Of a stretch of 64,000 nucleotides of DNA, positions 49,425 through 60,793 are shown piece after piece (position 1 is the first letter of the stretch; each line of letters opens with the position of its first letter). The stretch comes from Rotaria sp. Silwood1 (lineage: Eukaryota > Rotifera > Eurotatoria > Philodinida > Philodinidae): contig CAJNOP010000055.1 of assembly GCA_905250075.1 (NCBI GenBank), forward strand, positions 1-64,000, given 5' to 3'. The notes beneath the pieces were generated by a model. It searched no databases. It was not told where the DNA came from and saw nothing but the letters and a program-made list of their open reading frames with translations. A program made the position numbers and the translations under genes.

Positions 49425-50138
49425 ATGTTTCAAACATCTATTATCTTATCATATATTTTAATCAGTATATTTCTAACAAATCTTTGTTGGGCAAGTTTAT
49501 TATTAATTGATCGTAAAAATCCATGTCGTGCTTATGGAAACGCATCAGTCTATGATATAACAAATCTTGTCGAAAAATGGCCTGTTCCTCTTAAGGGACC
49601 TGGTTTTGATGGTAGAGAATATATTTATTGGTGGAGTTGTGCTGGTGAGACACAACAATGTAAAGATGCAGACACTGCTATATGTCAACAACGAATAGAT
49701 GAATCTATACTGCGATTTAATGCAGGTAATGTTTCTCCACAATTATGGTTTGGTCTATTTAATGGTGCTGCAGTTCAAGTAAATAAAAAGCTTTTTGTTT
49801 TTTTAATTAAATTTTATTTCATTGCTATTCAATAGGATCATCTTACATGGGATATAGTGTATCCAAATGTTCAATCAGATCCATTACTTGTTGATGGTTC
49901 TGGTATTCGAGTTACAGTTGTACACTTTATAGTTGATCCAAGTATTGAAAAACCTTTATTGACCATGAATGGTGAAAATAAATATACAGAATATTCAATT
50001 ACAGTTCGTGGTAAATGTATTGGACAACCTGCAATCAATCGAACGAGTTTTATACAAGGATATTGTGATCCACAAACGGGACAAGTTGTACCTGGCCCAT
50101 ATATGAATGACATACAATCATATTTCTCGAAATTATAA
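49425..50138 (+). CDS. secreted MRH-like (mannose-6-phosphate receptor homology) protein
   Basis: The 237-codon span codes for 218 aa in two exons, 49425-49778 and 49836-50138, with a 57-nt GT-AG phase-0 intron. A signal peptide (to about residue 23) is followed by one compact domain with six cysteines (Cys34, 72, 79, 87, 179 and 195). The features VYDITNLVEKW after the first Cys, a Gly-rich turn followed by REYIYWWSCAG, and a late strand pair (VTVVHFIVDP, then YTEYSITVRGKC) resemble the MRH or Atg27 lumenal fold, in which a Tyr-Asp-Leu/Ile strand precedes the first disulphide. No membrane helix follows, so the protein is probably secreted or lumenal. Lectin activity is inference; I cannot confirm the Gln-Arg-Glu-Tyr binding residues. 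TTCTAG 12 nt before the ATG may be a spliced-leader or 5' intron acceptor. Confidence 0.6.
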
Positions 50139-50731
50139 ATCAGACTTTCTTAAATCATCATTGCAATTCTATTATATTTTGTATTTATTATTTTTCTATC
50201 TGAATTGATTTTTTCTTATTGAATTTTGATTAAAAATTCTGCATTTCTATTCGTATTTTTTTTACAAAATAATGCAAGAAAAACATTCATTATAATGATT
50301 CAATGAAATCAAATTTGTTGTTTACCTTAAGTCACCTGAAAATATTAGTAAATTATTCTAGTAACAGCAGAGTTTTTATTTTCATCATGATTTATGTTTA
50401 TATTTTATTGTAATCTCAAATATCTGATATCTTTCGAGGCTGAAATTTTCAATACAAAAATTTTATGTAGTTTTTTCTTTACACAGTTCTAAAAAAATGC
50501 ATAAAAAATGAGCATGAGTTCTGACAAAACATACATTGTTCTGAAAAAAAAATTCCTAACAACAAACAAAACAAATAAGTTTTCTTATTAAATTGCAAAT
50601 GACTTTCACATTTGTGTCTTTTTTTTATTGGTGTTGTCTATTGTAATTCATTCTTATAACTGTTAGAAAGGTATTCGTTTCTTTTATTATTCAAAAATTC
50701 ATTCGTACAAACATTACGAAACTGAATAAAA
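50139..50731. other. intergenic, no gene seen
   Basis: AT-rich spacer between the MRH-like gene and the single-domain three-finger gene, with no further feature. Confidence 0.5.
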
Positions 50732-51196
50732 ATGCATTTGCTCAATTTATCATTTCTATACTTATTAGGTAAATATCTCTTTTCCGATTGAATCATATTA
50801 ATTTATTACTTTAGTATTAATCCAAATAACAAATGGATTAATTTGTGTATCATGTCTTGGTTCAAGTAATTCTGGTTGTAATGATCCATATAATCCAAGC
50901 ACATCAGGAGATATTCCAGTTCCATATAATAACTATTGTGCAGTAAGTAATGAATTGTAAAGAACATTATTTTTCGACATTTGGTATTCAATTAGAAAGT
51001 AGTATATTCAACTTATGTTGAACGTATGGCAGGTGGTCGATCTTGTACATCTGGCAATAGTACTGGAGGTGGTTTTGTCTATTGCTGTTCAAATAAAGAT
51101 TATTGCAATGGAACAACGAGACATATATCATCAATGATTTTTAATCTAAGCATGATGATCTTTTTAATGGTTTTGAAACGAATGATATTATTCTGA
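50732..51196 (+). CDS. Ly6/uPAR-type three-finger protein, single domain
   Basis: This 121-aa protein is encoded in three exons: 50732-50768, 50815-50942 and 50996-51196. The introns are 46 nt (phase 1, inside the signal peptide) and 53 nt (phase 0, mid-domain). A signal peptide ending near NGL is followed by ICVSCLGSSNSGC, NNYCAK, RSCTSG and the closing FVYCCSNKDYCNGT. That is the Cys-Cys-x-x-x-x-x-Cys-Asn signature of three-finger/Ly6 folds. The hydrophobic C-terminus (SSMIFNLSMMIFLMVL, then KRMILF) suggests a GPI-anchor signal or a membrane tail. It is probably a surface protein acting as a receptor or channel modulator; the ligand is unknown. It converges on the three-domain gene at 51602-53232 and shares its intron plan. 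Confidence 0.82.
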
Positions 51197-51601
51197 TTAA
51201 TAAACTTAATTCATTTTTACATGAACTTTATATTAAAAAAGTTTGTATTTTTTTAATCTTATTTGTTCTCTTTTTTTCTTTGAAATCAGATAAAATTTGA
51301 TTTTACAAGAATTCAATTTGTTATTTTGGAAGACTACTATCTTCCGAAAACACACATATGTGAACTTAGTGAAAAAAAATTTTTAATGCAAACTACAAGA
51401 ACCAATTGGTTAACAAGAACTTTTAGTTAAAAGAATAGTTTTATCATCCCATTCCATTTCTATAAATTACACTATTCTTAGAAAAATAAAAAAAGAAACA
51501 AAACAGTTTAAAACTACAATTAATATGAAACTAATTCATTTTCTTCGATCATATCGACTTGAAATGATTAGTAGTCAAATCCTTTTTGAAAGTAATCATG
51601 A
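51197..51601. other. intergenic between convergent three-finger genes
   Basis: About 400 bp of AT-rich 3' flanks of two convergent genes; no further feature. Confidence 0.5.
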
Positions 51602-53232
51602 TTAATTTAAACGTGATGATAAAAATAATGTTGTTGAACCATCACTAAAAATTCCTGGAGTATAACAATGATATGATTTGTTCAGACGAAATCGATATAT
51701 TGATAATGAAATACCGATGATAATAAAAATGAATCCGAGACATATAATCAAAGTAGATACAATAACTTTTGAAGTAGAAAAAACATGTTTTGATTTTATT
51801 GTTGACGATGTTAAATTAATATACAAAGCTAGATTAACAAGAGAAAAAAGAATTTGTTTTAATTATTTTTTTTTTGAATTAGAACTTACGATGTATATTA
51901 CAAAGAGAAGTCGAACAACAATCAATACGACCGTGAAAAGTAGCACCACCATATGTTACATTACCTAACGATTGATTAATACAATTATTAATAAAAGTAC
52001 GTATCGTAAAAGCTGGATAATTGCGTCCAGTCATAAGATCTTTTCCTGCTTGACCAACAATCATCTTAGAAAAATTATAGTTAATAAAAAAAAATTAATA
52101 TTATAAATTTTTCATTCATATTTACTCACAGCACACGATTCTGATGGATTCGATGATGCAGAATTATAAACATGTGAACTAGATGTATTCAATATCATAC
52201 AATCTTTCAAACCAGTTATACGTGAATCACATGTATAACAACGAATAGCTTCACCTGGTGGAAAAATTCGTTGATTACATTTGGGATAATTACAACAAAA
52301 TAAATTTTCAGATATCAATTCACCAGTTAATGATGTAATTGCAGTAGTTTTAGGTGAACAACCTATTTGATATGATTTGTAAACAATATCACGATGAATT
52401 CTCTATATGGAAAAACAAAAGAGCTAGAATTATACTTATGATCTGATATTTGAAGAATAAATTGGAAAACAAATAAACGACTGAATGAATCTTAGGCGTT
52501 TTTGATTTCGCTTCGAAGAAAACATAAAAACATCTCATCATTTATAATGAAAGGAATTTTTCAAAAAGCCAAAACAATTTTGAGAGTCTTCAAATCTGAA
52601 AAATAATGCTAATCTCAATCTTTTGAGGTTTTTATAACTAAAAGTCCTAAAAATAAACTACCTAAAGAGAAAACGATTTTGTGTATGATAGACTCACAAT
52701 ACATGATTCAGTAGCACTGCTTCGATAGATAACAGAATCATTTGAATTGTTACATTGATTATTATTCATCCGACAGTCATTAATAGCACATGTGAGTGTA
52801 GTAAATGCTGGTAATGGCGGTGAAGGAAGAAAATTACAAAGATCTTGATTACAACAAAATTGATAAGCTGAACTTCGACAAGCACGCGATGGTATAACAT
52901 TTCGAATAATTAAACCATCCGAACTTAAGGTTATCTATTTCACATGTAAAAATAAATCATCATAAAAAATATATATATATATCAATATTTGTTTTTTTGT
53001 CTATAATTTCATACTAACCGAACAAGAATCATACAGATCATTTCCATCCATAAGTTTCATATCATTGAATTTTGAAAATGATAAATTACATTGTTTTGTT
53101 CCATGGCATGAATAACATCGTAGAGTACGACATGGTTGAATTACTAATGTTGAAATTTCATAAAATTTTGCAAAAATAATGACACTCACCAAAAATTAAG
53201 ATAAAACAACATGTGATAATTATCAAAATCAT
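51602..53232 (-). CDS. transmembrane protein with three tandem Ly6/uPAR three-finger domains
   Basis: This 359-aa protein is encoded in six exons: 53232-53190, 53143-53019, 52934-52698, 52402-52130, 52064-51890 and 51828-51602; all junctions are GT-AG and keep frame. After a signal peptide (MILIIITCCFILIF) come three three-finger modules. Domain 1 runs from RCYSCHGTKQC to FCCNQDLCN, domain 2 from TCAINDC to FCCNYPKCN, and domain 3 from RCYTCDS to DCCSTSLCN. A membrane helix (VIVSTLIICLGFIFIIIGI) and a tail of about 40 residues follow. Each domain is split by a phase-0 intron directly after a Ser-Cys-x word (DSCS, ESCI, ESCA). The neighbouring single-domain gene is cut at the matching place (NYCA), which indicates tandem duplication of one exon pair. 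It is probably a uPAR-like surface receptor, but membrane-spanning rather than GPI-linked. The ligand is unknown. Confidence 0.82.
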
Positions 53233-55375
53233 ATTTTTATTTCTATTCTTGTATCGACTTGATATTGGGATAAAAATGTCATGAATTTATTGAATCAATC
53301 AATACTAATAAAAGAATATAGATTTTAGAAGGTACTCAATAATCATGATGTATTGATTTTGTGCTTATTTATAATTCATTTATTGTTTAAATATGATTAT
53401 TTTTTCATAATAATACTCACTTGATTATATGTTGAATATTAATTTGCAAATAAAAAACAATATTTTTTTAACTTTCAGAGTACTGATTTCTATTAAAAAA
53501 GAGGTACATAGGTAATGAAATCATGTTTTTTTTGACGTATAGAAAGAAGAAAAAAAATCGTTTTTTTTTTCATTCAGTTAGTTTTTCTTTCTTCGTAAAC
53601 ATCAAAACTTATCGCAAATGTGCTGTATCGTAAAACAACCTTGAAAATCATCTTTGTTTACAATAATGAACAAAAACTTCACAGTACGAAAAAAATGTTC
53701 TATAATTGACCCTAAAAATACAAATTCTAATAGAAGTTTTGCTATGTATCCTATATTAGATGTTTTCTTTTTTTTGTAAGACCTATATTTCATTATTTTA
53801 TTAACAAAAAAAAACACAAATCGACTGATTTTAAACAGTGCATTACAGAAAAGAGCAAGGAATAAAAAATAAATATGAAAACCGACATTATCGACATCTT
53901 TTGCATTAATGTTGAATGCAATTATATGAGCGAAAAGTATTACCATTGTATCACGAAAAAATAAATGTCTTTAAGCTGAATTCTACTTAATTGATCTATA
54001 TGTACATATTTTTTGTGACGTATTAATCTAAAAGTAATTATTCATTTCTGACAAAATCAAGTTTCAATATGTTTTAGTTTCTGAGATATTATAACAACAG
54101 TGTTAAATACCTAGCTTTTATCATCATTCATTCGAGAAAAACCAATGTTTTTCTCATTAATCAACTTCTTAAGTACAAATGAATGTTCTAAAACGTTCAA
54201 AAAAAAGTGTGTTTTCATGTTGAATATAGAACAACACTTTTAATTTTGTTATAGTCATAACTCAATGAAAGCTAAACCATTTGATACTAAAAGTGTACAA
54301 TCTTTCAAGTCCCAAGACTAGAATCGTGTTTCAAAAAACTAAGCAAAAAAGTGTTTCTCATGTCGAGAGAAAATTTAAATTTACTACAGAAGTGTATAAC
54401 AACATTGTTTTTAGAGCATTTGCCTAGTGAAATTAATTCACATACTAAAACCATTGACTTATCAGAAATTCTCGGCATCGGTCAGATTCTTGGTTAATTC
54501 GATATTCATCTGATAAATGGTCATCGAGAGTTAACAATTTTTTCCTGTTAAAATAACTTTGTGAAACACCCATTTGATAATGAAGTCATTTTATCAGCAA
54601 GTATTAATTATAATAGCTTAAGCATCTTATGATAAACAATCGAAGAACGCAACACTTGTAAGAAATTAGATGTTGATTGATGTATGATCGTTAAAAGGAC
54701 AATCATCTACTAGAATTAGCATATAACTTTCAATATCTATGAAGATGCAGAGATGTCAAACTTGAAAATTGATTTCAATTGAACAACTACTATTCAAGTT
54801 TCAACATTTTAATTTTAATTATCTATGTTTTCGTGGTACCTAAATCGAGGGAGTGGTTGTATTTATTTGAAAGTTTTGACTTGAAACTGAAAAATTGTTT
54901 TCATTTGAGTTCAACTTATAAGATTGGCATATATGAGCACACTCGAAAAGGTTCTTTCGTTAGTAAGGATAATTGAATTTATAAATTTGATATATTAAAG
55001 AATATTATTAATCAATAAGATCAACTTAGATGCAAACTAGAAAATAAAAATGGTTAAAATATTCTTGGTGACAGAGATTTTTGACTAATTACTAAACTTG
55101 ATCGAATCAACTCCAGTATAGTATAGTTCAAACGTAACCGATAGATGAAACAGTACTATTCTTCTTCTTCGTAATAATAATTCCTTTTTGCACTGTATCA
55201 AAGTGATGATAACAAAATGTATTCGAATATTAAAGGTTTTTTAGTAAAATGAATGCCAAGAGGCGACATATAGTACATCAATATTCTTATTGGACGAACG
55301 AATATAACGAATCGATAAAATAACAAATTTCATAGTAAAATTAATCCTTATTTGTTTTATATTTTATATTAAAGT
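53233..55375. other. intergenic, no gene seen
   Basis: About 2.1 kb of AT-rich sequence. A Phe/Lys-rich minus-strand frame at 53602-53946 reflects base composition and shows no domain. Confidence 0.45.
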
Positions 55376-56053
55376 ATGGCAGCAAACGTTGATCAACCTA
55401 AAATTCGTATTTTAGTTTTACATGGTTTTTGTGATAGTGCACAAAATCGTGAATATCAAATGCGTACTTTAATTCGATCAATGAAAGATATGGAATTTAT
55501 TTTTATAAATGCACCATTTTTATTTGTTGATTATGGATTTTTAAAATCATCAGATAATTCTTCGAATGAACAACGATATCAATGGATGTCTTATAAACCT
55601 GAAGATCCAGTTACAAACTATAATTATGATACAATCAGAGAAAGTATTGAATATGTAGTAAACTATATTAATAACAATGGACCATTTAATGGTTTATTAG
55701 GATTTTCTCAAGGTGCAATTGTTTGTGCTACAATGCTTTTAAATATTCCTAATTGGCCAATACTTCCTAATTGTATTAAATTTGTTATTCTTATTGGTTG
55801 TCCTCCAATCAACGACGAAACAATTAAACCAATATTAGAAACATTTGATAAACAAAATCAATTACTACCGTCTTTTCATATATCAGGAATGAATGATACT
55901 TTAATAACACCAGAACTGAGTGAAAAAGTGTTTCAATATTTTAATCCATTAGTAGCTGAATTTTATATACATAAAGGAGGACATTATTGTCCAAATGATT
56001 CAAATTTTAGACAAAAATTAAGAGATTTTATTCAACGTGCAATTCATTCATAA
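55376..56053 (+). CDS. FSH1/OVCA2-family serine hydrolase
   Basis: This intronless 225-aa alpha/beta hydrolase of the FSH1 (yeast) / OVCA2 (animal) family is normal length for the family. Visible features are the N-terminal strand and oxyanion loop ILVLHGFCDSAQN, the family word FINAPF, the nucleophile elbow GFSQGA with Ser111, Asp174 in GMNDTLI, and His203 in KGGHY, which together form a complete triad. The family hydrolyses small acyl esters in the cytosol; OVCA2 prefers long-chain alkyl esters. No signal peptide is seen. An AAG one base before ATG 55376 could be a trans-splice acceptor. Codon use is as AT-rich as its neighbours. Confidence 0.92.
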   Translation: MAANVDQPKIRILVLHGFCDSAQNREYQMRTLIRSMKDMEFIFINAPFLFVDYGFLKSSDNSSNEQRYQWMSYKPEDPVTNYNYDTIRESIEYVVNYINNNGPFNGLLGFSQGAIVCATMLLNIPNWPILPNCIKFVILIGCPPINDETIKPILETFDKQNQLLPSFHISGMNDTLITPELSEKVFQYFNPLVAEFYIHKGGHYCPNDSNFRQKLRDFIQRAIHS

Positions 56054-57786
56054 ATACATAATTTGATCATTAATAAAAATCAAGAATCTATGACAATACT
56101 TTATAAGATACGTTTAATATAATATAATCATTCTTTTCTCACGACAAGATAATTCTGACATAGACACAACAAGAATTAGATATTCATTGGTTAAATACTA
56201 GACGATAAATTCACAATTGCTCAAGTAAAATAGATCCTTCAAGAGAAGAAATTGATATTCATCTACAATAAACAGCAAGCGCAAAATTATTTAATAGTAT
56301 ATTTCGAACGGCATAGAATTCGGACACTCATCTGAGTGAAAAATACATTATGTCAGTATGGTTTAGAATTAGTTGATACAGATGTACTGATAAATAAAAG
56401 ACATAAATCATTCGATCTGAAATCAAATAAACTGCTCTCCCTTCAGCACTTGAGTGACACATAACAAGGAAGACTTAAAATCAAGAACTACTATCCATGG
56501 ATATAGAGAAATATGATCATTTATGTGAATCATTGAGCATTCATGCGTTTTGTATTCATATACCAACGTAGAACAAATGATCTTACTGAAGTAATAATGG
56601 ACACGTCAAAGAGCAAATATATGATATTGCCTTGCTTTTGACTAATGTATCAAGAATATAAGACGAGTTCTGTCGAAGTTTCAATTGAATCTAAACTATC
56701 ACAAATGATAAATGCATGAAACAAATTAATTTAATGAATGGCTTGTTTTGATAATCTTTCTAAGCTACTTAAAACAATTATTGTACATTTGAATAATTCA
56801 AAAATGATTATAAATAGAGAAATACGTTGTCGAATAAAGAATGAAAGTATTATCTAGCAATTTTTATGATTGATTATTTTAGCGAGACTTTGATTTTATT
56901 TCAATTCTTATGTTTAAAATCATTATCAAATGAAGATAATGAAAAACTTATTGTGTTCGTTGAATTGAATTGATGATTTGATTTATAGAATCAAAAATGC
57001 AAGCTTCAATGTTCTCTCAGTTTTTTAAATCACAACTATCCATTTTTTGTTTTTGCATTTGCTAATATTATTCTTGTTAAATTAAGTCATATAGGTAAAT
57101 TATATTTTGACATTTCGTCAATCTTGCTCTAATAAATAATTATTTCATTTTTCTTACTCCTAAGTGTTTAAGGATGTGGGTGTGGATGTTTTCCCCTTCA
57201 CACCCACACCCACCACACCCACACCCTTCTTTATGTTGAATCAAATAGTTGTCGTCTTTTAATATTTACTAAGGAATAGATAAATATGAAGTGTTTGAAG
57301 AGTAAAGTTAACAAAAAAAAAGAAATTCAGCTGTTGATAACAAATAAATAATGGCGTCAATAGATCATTTGACTTTTCTTTTATAGAACAAACACTCGTC
57401 ATAAAAATAAAGTAATGATATCCTGCCTACGTAGTTAGATAACGAGATATGCGTGTGTGGACATATTCTTTGATATAGTCGTTTTGAAAATATATGAAAA
57501 CAAATATTGATCAAACAATCTCTTAATTAAATGTATTGTCATCTAAATAATATAGTAGACGATATTTTCATCTGAATCTTTGAACGTACAATTTCTTTTT
57601 TTTTTGTTTTTGAAAGAAACCAATGGATGATTTTTTGTGATTTAGCTTTTCATTTCAAAATTCTAATTTCCATAATCTAATCACAAATTATTCGCTACAA
57701 ATATTTTCTTAATTATTTCCAAAGAATTACTATCATTTATTGATACAAAAATCAAAAAATCAAAAAAAAAAAAAATTTTTAAATAG
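56054..57786. other. intergenic with telomere-like hairpin
   Basis: About 1.7 kb of AT-rich sequence. The only distinct structure is the paired G-rich/C-rich tract at 57171-57226. Confidence 0.5.
57171..57226. repeat. paired G-rich / C-rich telomere-like hairpin
   Basis: AGGATGTGGGTGTGGATG (57171-57188) is followed after 10 bp by CACACCCACACCCACCACACC, i.e. four to five CCCACA-type units (57199-57226). The two halves are complementary. The units match TGTGGG, the reported Adineta vaga telomere repeat. Confidence 0.75.
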
Positions 57787-58550
57787 TCAACATGGTGTTA
57801 TTAACTTTTCTTCAAAATTTTCATTGTTGATAGAATTTGATAATAAAAGTTGAAGTGACGATGAATTATTAAGAATATATGTACAAAATGTATTCCAACA
57901 GATTTTACTCTTTTTATTATTCATATTAGCATTTATTAAAATTGTATTGATTCTTTGTGATAAACCATTTGATAGTTGAGAAATATTTAGAAAAGCAAAC
58001 ATATTTGTTAAAATATTTACAATTTTTTGTTGTGTATAATAATTCTGTTGTCGATCATGTAAATTTAATATTAATTTGAGTTTATCTTCATTTGTTCCTT
58101 GATTAATTAATAAATTGAATTGAAAAAATTCTTCAAAATTTAATTGTTTATCATTATTTATGTCCAAAGTATAGAATAGTTGTTTAATTAATGATTTTGA
58201 CAATTGATATTGTTGATTTTGTCCGTAAATATTTAATTGTTTTAAATAAATTAGAAATTCTTGAAATGAAACATAACCATATGGATAACAAAGAATAAAA
58301 CGTTCATACCATCGTTCAATTTCTACTGATGATAAATTAAATTGATTTGATAATTTAGTTATTTGAGATAATGTCAATTGTAATGGAAGACGTGATCGAA
58401 AAATATTTTTTATTTCTAAATGTCAAAAGAAAAAGAATTATTTCAATAAATTTTGCAGAATAAAGTTTAAAAAAAAAAAGATTTCTCTTGATTCTCACCG
58501 AAATGATACATTAGTTCTTGTTTAATTCTATTGATAGACACAGCAGACAT
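57787..58550 (-). CDS. EF-hand protein of neuronal-calcium-sensor type
   Basis: This 226-aa protein is encoded in two exons, 58550-58499 and 58415-57787, with an 83-nt phase-1 intron. The layout recalls recoverin/NCS/KChIP proteins: a degenerate first EF-hand with a Cys-x-Pro-like loop (ILCYPYGYVSFQEF, about 58-71), then a canonical second loop DINNDKQLNFEE (102-113) with Asp, Asn, Asp and Glu at calcium-binding positions. The C-terminal half (about 120-226) is Asn/Gln-rich and shows no further good loop, so probably only one site binds calcium. There is no Gly2, hence no N-myristoylation, unlike most NCS proteins. The start follows AAAG directly. It is probably a diverged cytosolic calcium sensor; the partner is unknown. 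Confidence 0.72.
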
Positions 58551-58966
58551 CTTTTGCTTTTTATATAATATAATCTCGTTTATTTATCTAACCAAGACAG
58601 TAATTACACCATCAATATGACATCATTCATATGATGTAAAGCAAATCTTAAATAAATACGAGTCATTTTCACTAACTACTTGTGCATGCTTGTTTCTTAT
58701 CTAAATATAGAGTGATACAACATTTTTTTTGTATATATTAAGATCATCTATAAAGAAGGCTCAGGTTAAAATGGCATTTTTTGACTCTCCTTTTCTGTCC
58801 AAAAACATCTGGTTTCGATGAAACTTCCTCTCCTCGGACGTCCAGTTTTTCAAAACGTTTTTTTTTGTATAAGTCTATTTGCACAATAATAATTACAGTA
58901 TTGATTGTATTAAACCATTGATATCTTTTTCTTTTATATAGTTGATTTCTTCTAAAATGATGGGTA
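58551..58966. other. intergenic, no gene seen
   Basis: AT-rich upstream flank of the EF-hand gene running into the first long palindrome. No motif recognised. Confidence 0.5.
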
Positions 58967-59529
58967 GTGGCAGAGCCAGGACTGTTCACTATACTGTTTC
59001 TCGGTTTTAGAGCATGGGGCTCAGATGAAAATATTGAGCCTAGATGATGAGTTTTTATCAAAAAATTTTTTCAATCGGAGTTTGCGAAAAAAGTTTTTTA
59101 TTTCTGAGCTCTCCCAAGATATTTCTTTCGCTTTTAATAGTATTTCTTTTTTTGGAAGTTAATAGTAAGCGAAGTCGGATTTCATCTAATAATATTGATC
59201 CATTCACGACTTATACCGTTTTGAATTTTTGCTACAGGTTGCTAAAATTTTAGTAAAAACTTCAAAGCGTTGTAACTCGTGAACGGATCGATACTCTTAG
59301 ACGAAATTCGACGTAGCTTACTATTAACTGCCAAAAAATGAAATACTATAAACAGCAAAAACTATCTAGGAGGAGCTCAGGAAAAAAATATTTTTCGCAA
59401 ACTCCAATCGAAAAAGTTTTTTGATAAAAACTCATCATCTAGGTTCAATATCAACCTCTTATAGGTTTCATCTAGATCCCATGCTCTAAAACCGAGATCC
59501 AATAAAGTGAAAAGTCCTGGCTTCACCAC
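58967..59529. mobile_element. long palindrome (foldback element) with ~280-bp arms
   Basis: The left half, starting GTGGCAGAGCCAGGAC, and the right half, ending GTCCTGGCTTCACCAC, are inverted copies over nearly their whole length. Shared words include CTCGGTTTTAGAGCATGGG, CCTAGATGATGAGTTTTTAT, GGAGTTTGCGAAAAA, TAGTATTTC and AGTTAATAGTAAGC. The centre is the self-complementary CTAAAATTTTAG at 59242-59253, with almost no loop. By eye, identity between arms is about 80%. No coding sequence, no clear target-site duplication. Confidence 0.82.
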
Positions 59530-60203
59530 GAGAGATGCACACTGAATAGTAAGATGCCATGTAAGATCAGACGATTTCGACATATTTTTGGCCTTCCGTA
59601 CATCATGAGAAACGTGTACTATATGAGTGTGCATCTCAGAGAGTAGACTATCCACATCCACATGTACATCAAATGATTGAAAAATAAAGGCTGCTCAAAT
59701 TTTGAATTATTGCCTCTTTCGATAGTCTTTTCTAAAAGATATTCAATAAAAAAAATAGATTTGTGCTTCGTCAGACTAAACTTCAGCAATGTTAATACTT
59801 TTAAGAACAGACTTGCTTGTATATGTAGCTTTATCAGCTTATATCTAGAAGTAATGCGGAGTGCTATAGAGAAATCGACAATCACGAATGAAAATCCATG
59901 AAAATTTCACACATAGATCTTGTGATCGATGTAGTTGATCATGTGTTAAACCACATTAGCTATCGAATTGCAGTATGCCTTCGCTCAGTTGAAACGGGTC
60001 GCTTTTGAGCAACTATTCATCGCATTTTCAGACTTATATCAACAGACTTTTTGGTGTTTGATTACTAATTTTTCTCGATTTAACAAATTCACATTATCAT
60101 GATCGTGATTGGACCATATTTGGAGTACCAATCAATAGATGACAATAAAATCATGTTCGCTCTAAACTCGATTTTTCTAATAAAACATTGATAATCAAAT
60201 TGA
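59530..60203. other. spacer between two foldback elements
   Basis: About 670 bp with no gene; frames on both strands are short. No additional repeat recognised. Confidence 0.45.
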
Positions 60204-60793
60204 AACTAATACCCATTTCAACAATGAAAAAGGTTGGGTATTTTCTGAATAAATTTTGATAGAAACAAGATAGGAAGCTGCGCTTTTCACCATTCGAAAG
60301 ACGAGATGAAACTACATAGAACTGTATATATCGTATTTTTCTAAAATGGTTCCTCAAGGGTTCTGGCCAAGTTTATCGAAAACAAAATCTTTAGTCGTGT
60401 GAAAGTTTCGAGAATTTGATTTCCAGGAGTGTATTAAAACCACTAACTAAAGGTCTCCAAACGGTGCAAATCCGACTTTAGTAGTTCCAATCTATCGTGA
60501 CTTATATATATTTTACTAAATTTTTTTCCACCGAATTTTCACGAAAAATACGGCTTCTTTTCATACTTTTTGACAAATAGTGCGTCGTTTCAACCTATGA
60601 AAAAGCATTCATTTTTTCGATAAATTTTACTAGAACCCTTGCGAAACCATTTTAGAAAAATGTGATATATACAGTTCGATGCAGTTTCATCTCTTTTTTC
60701 GAATAGTGAAAATCGCACCTTTTTATCTTGTTTCTATCAAAATTTATTCAAAAACATATCCAACCTTTTTCTTTTTTGAAATGGATATTAGTT
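60204..60793. mobile_element. second long palindrome (foldback element), ~180-bp arms with loop
   Basis: The left arm (about 60204-60390) starts AACTAATACCCATTTC. The right arm (about 60615-60793) ends GAAATGGATATTAGTT, and its reverse complement follows the left arm closely: AAAAAGGTTGG, GAATAAATTTTGATAGAAAC, AAGATAG/AAGATAA, GAGATGAAACT, GAACTGTATATATC, TTTTCTAAAATGGTT, CAAGGGTTCT. A loop of about 225 bp separates them. It is unrelated in sequence to the palindrome at 58967. Confidence 0.82.

Noticed and set aside
53602-53946. 114-codon minus-strand frame rich in Phe, Ile and Lys
   Set aside because: Consistent with AT-rich composition; no membrane topology or motif that I recognise.
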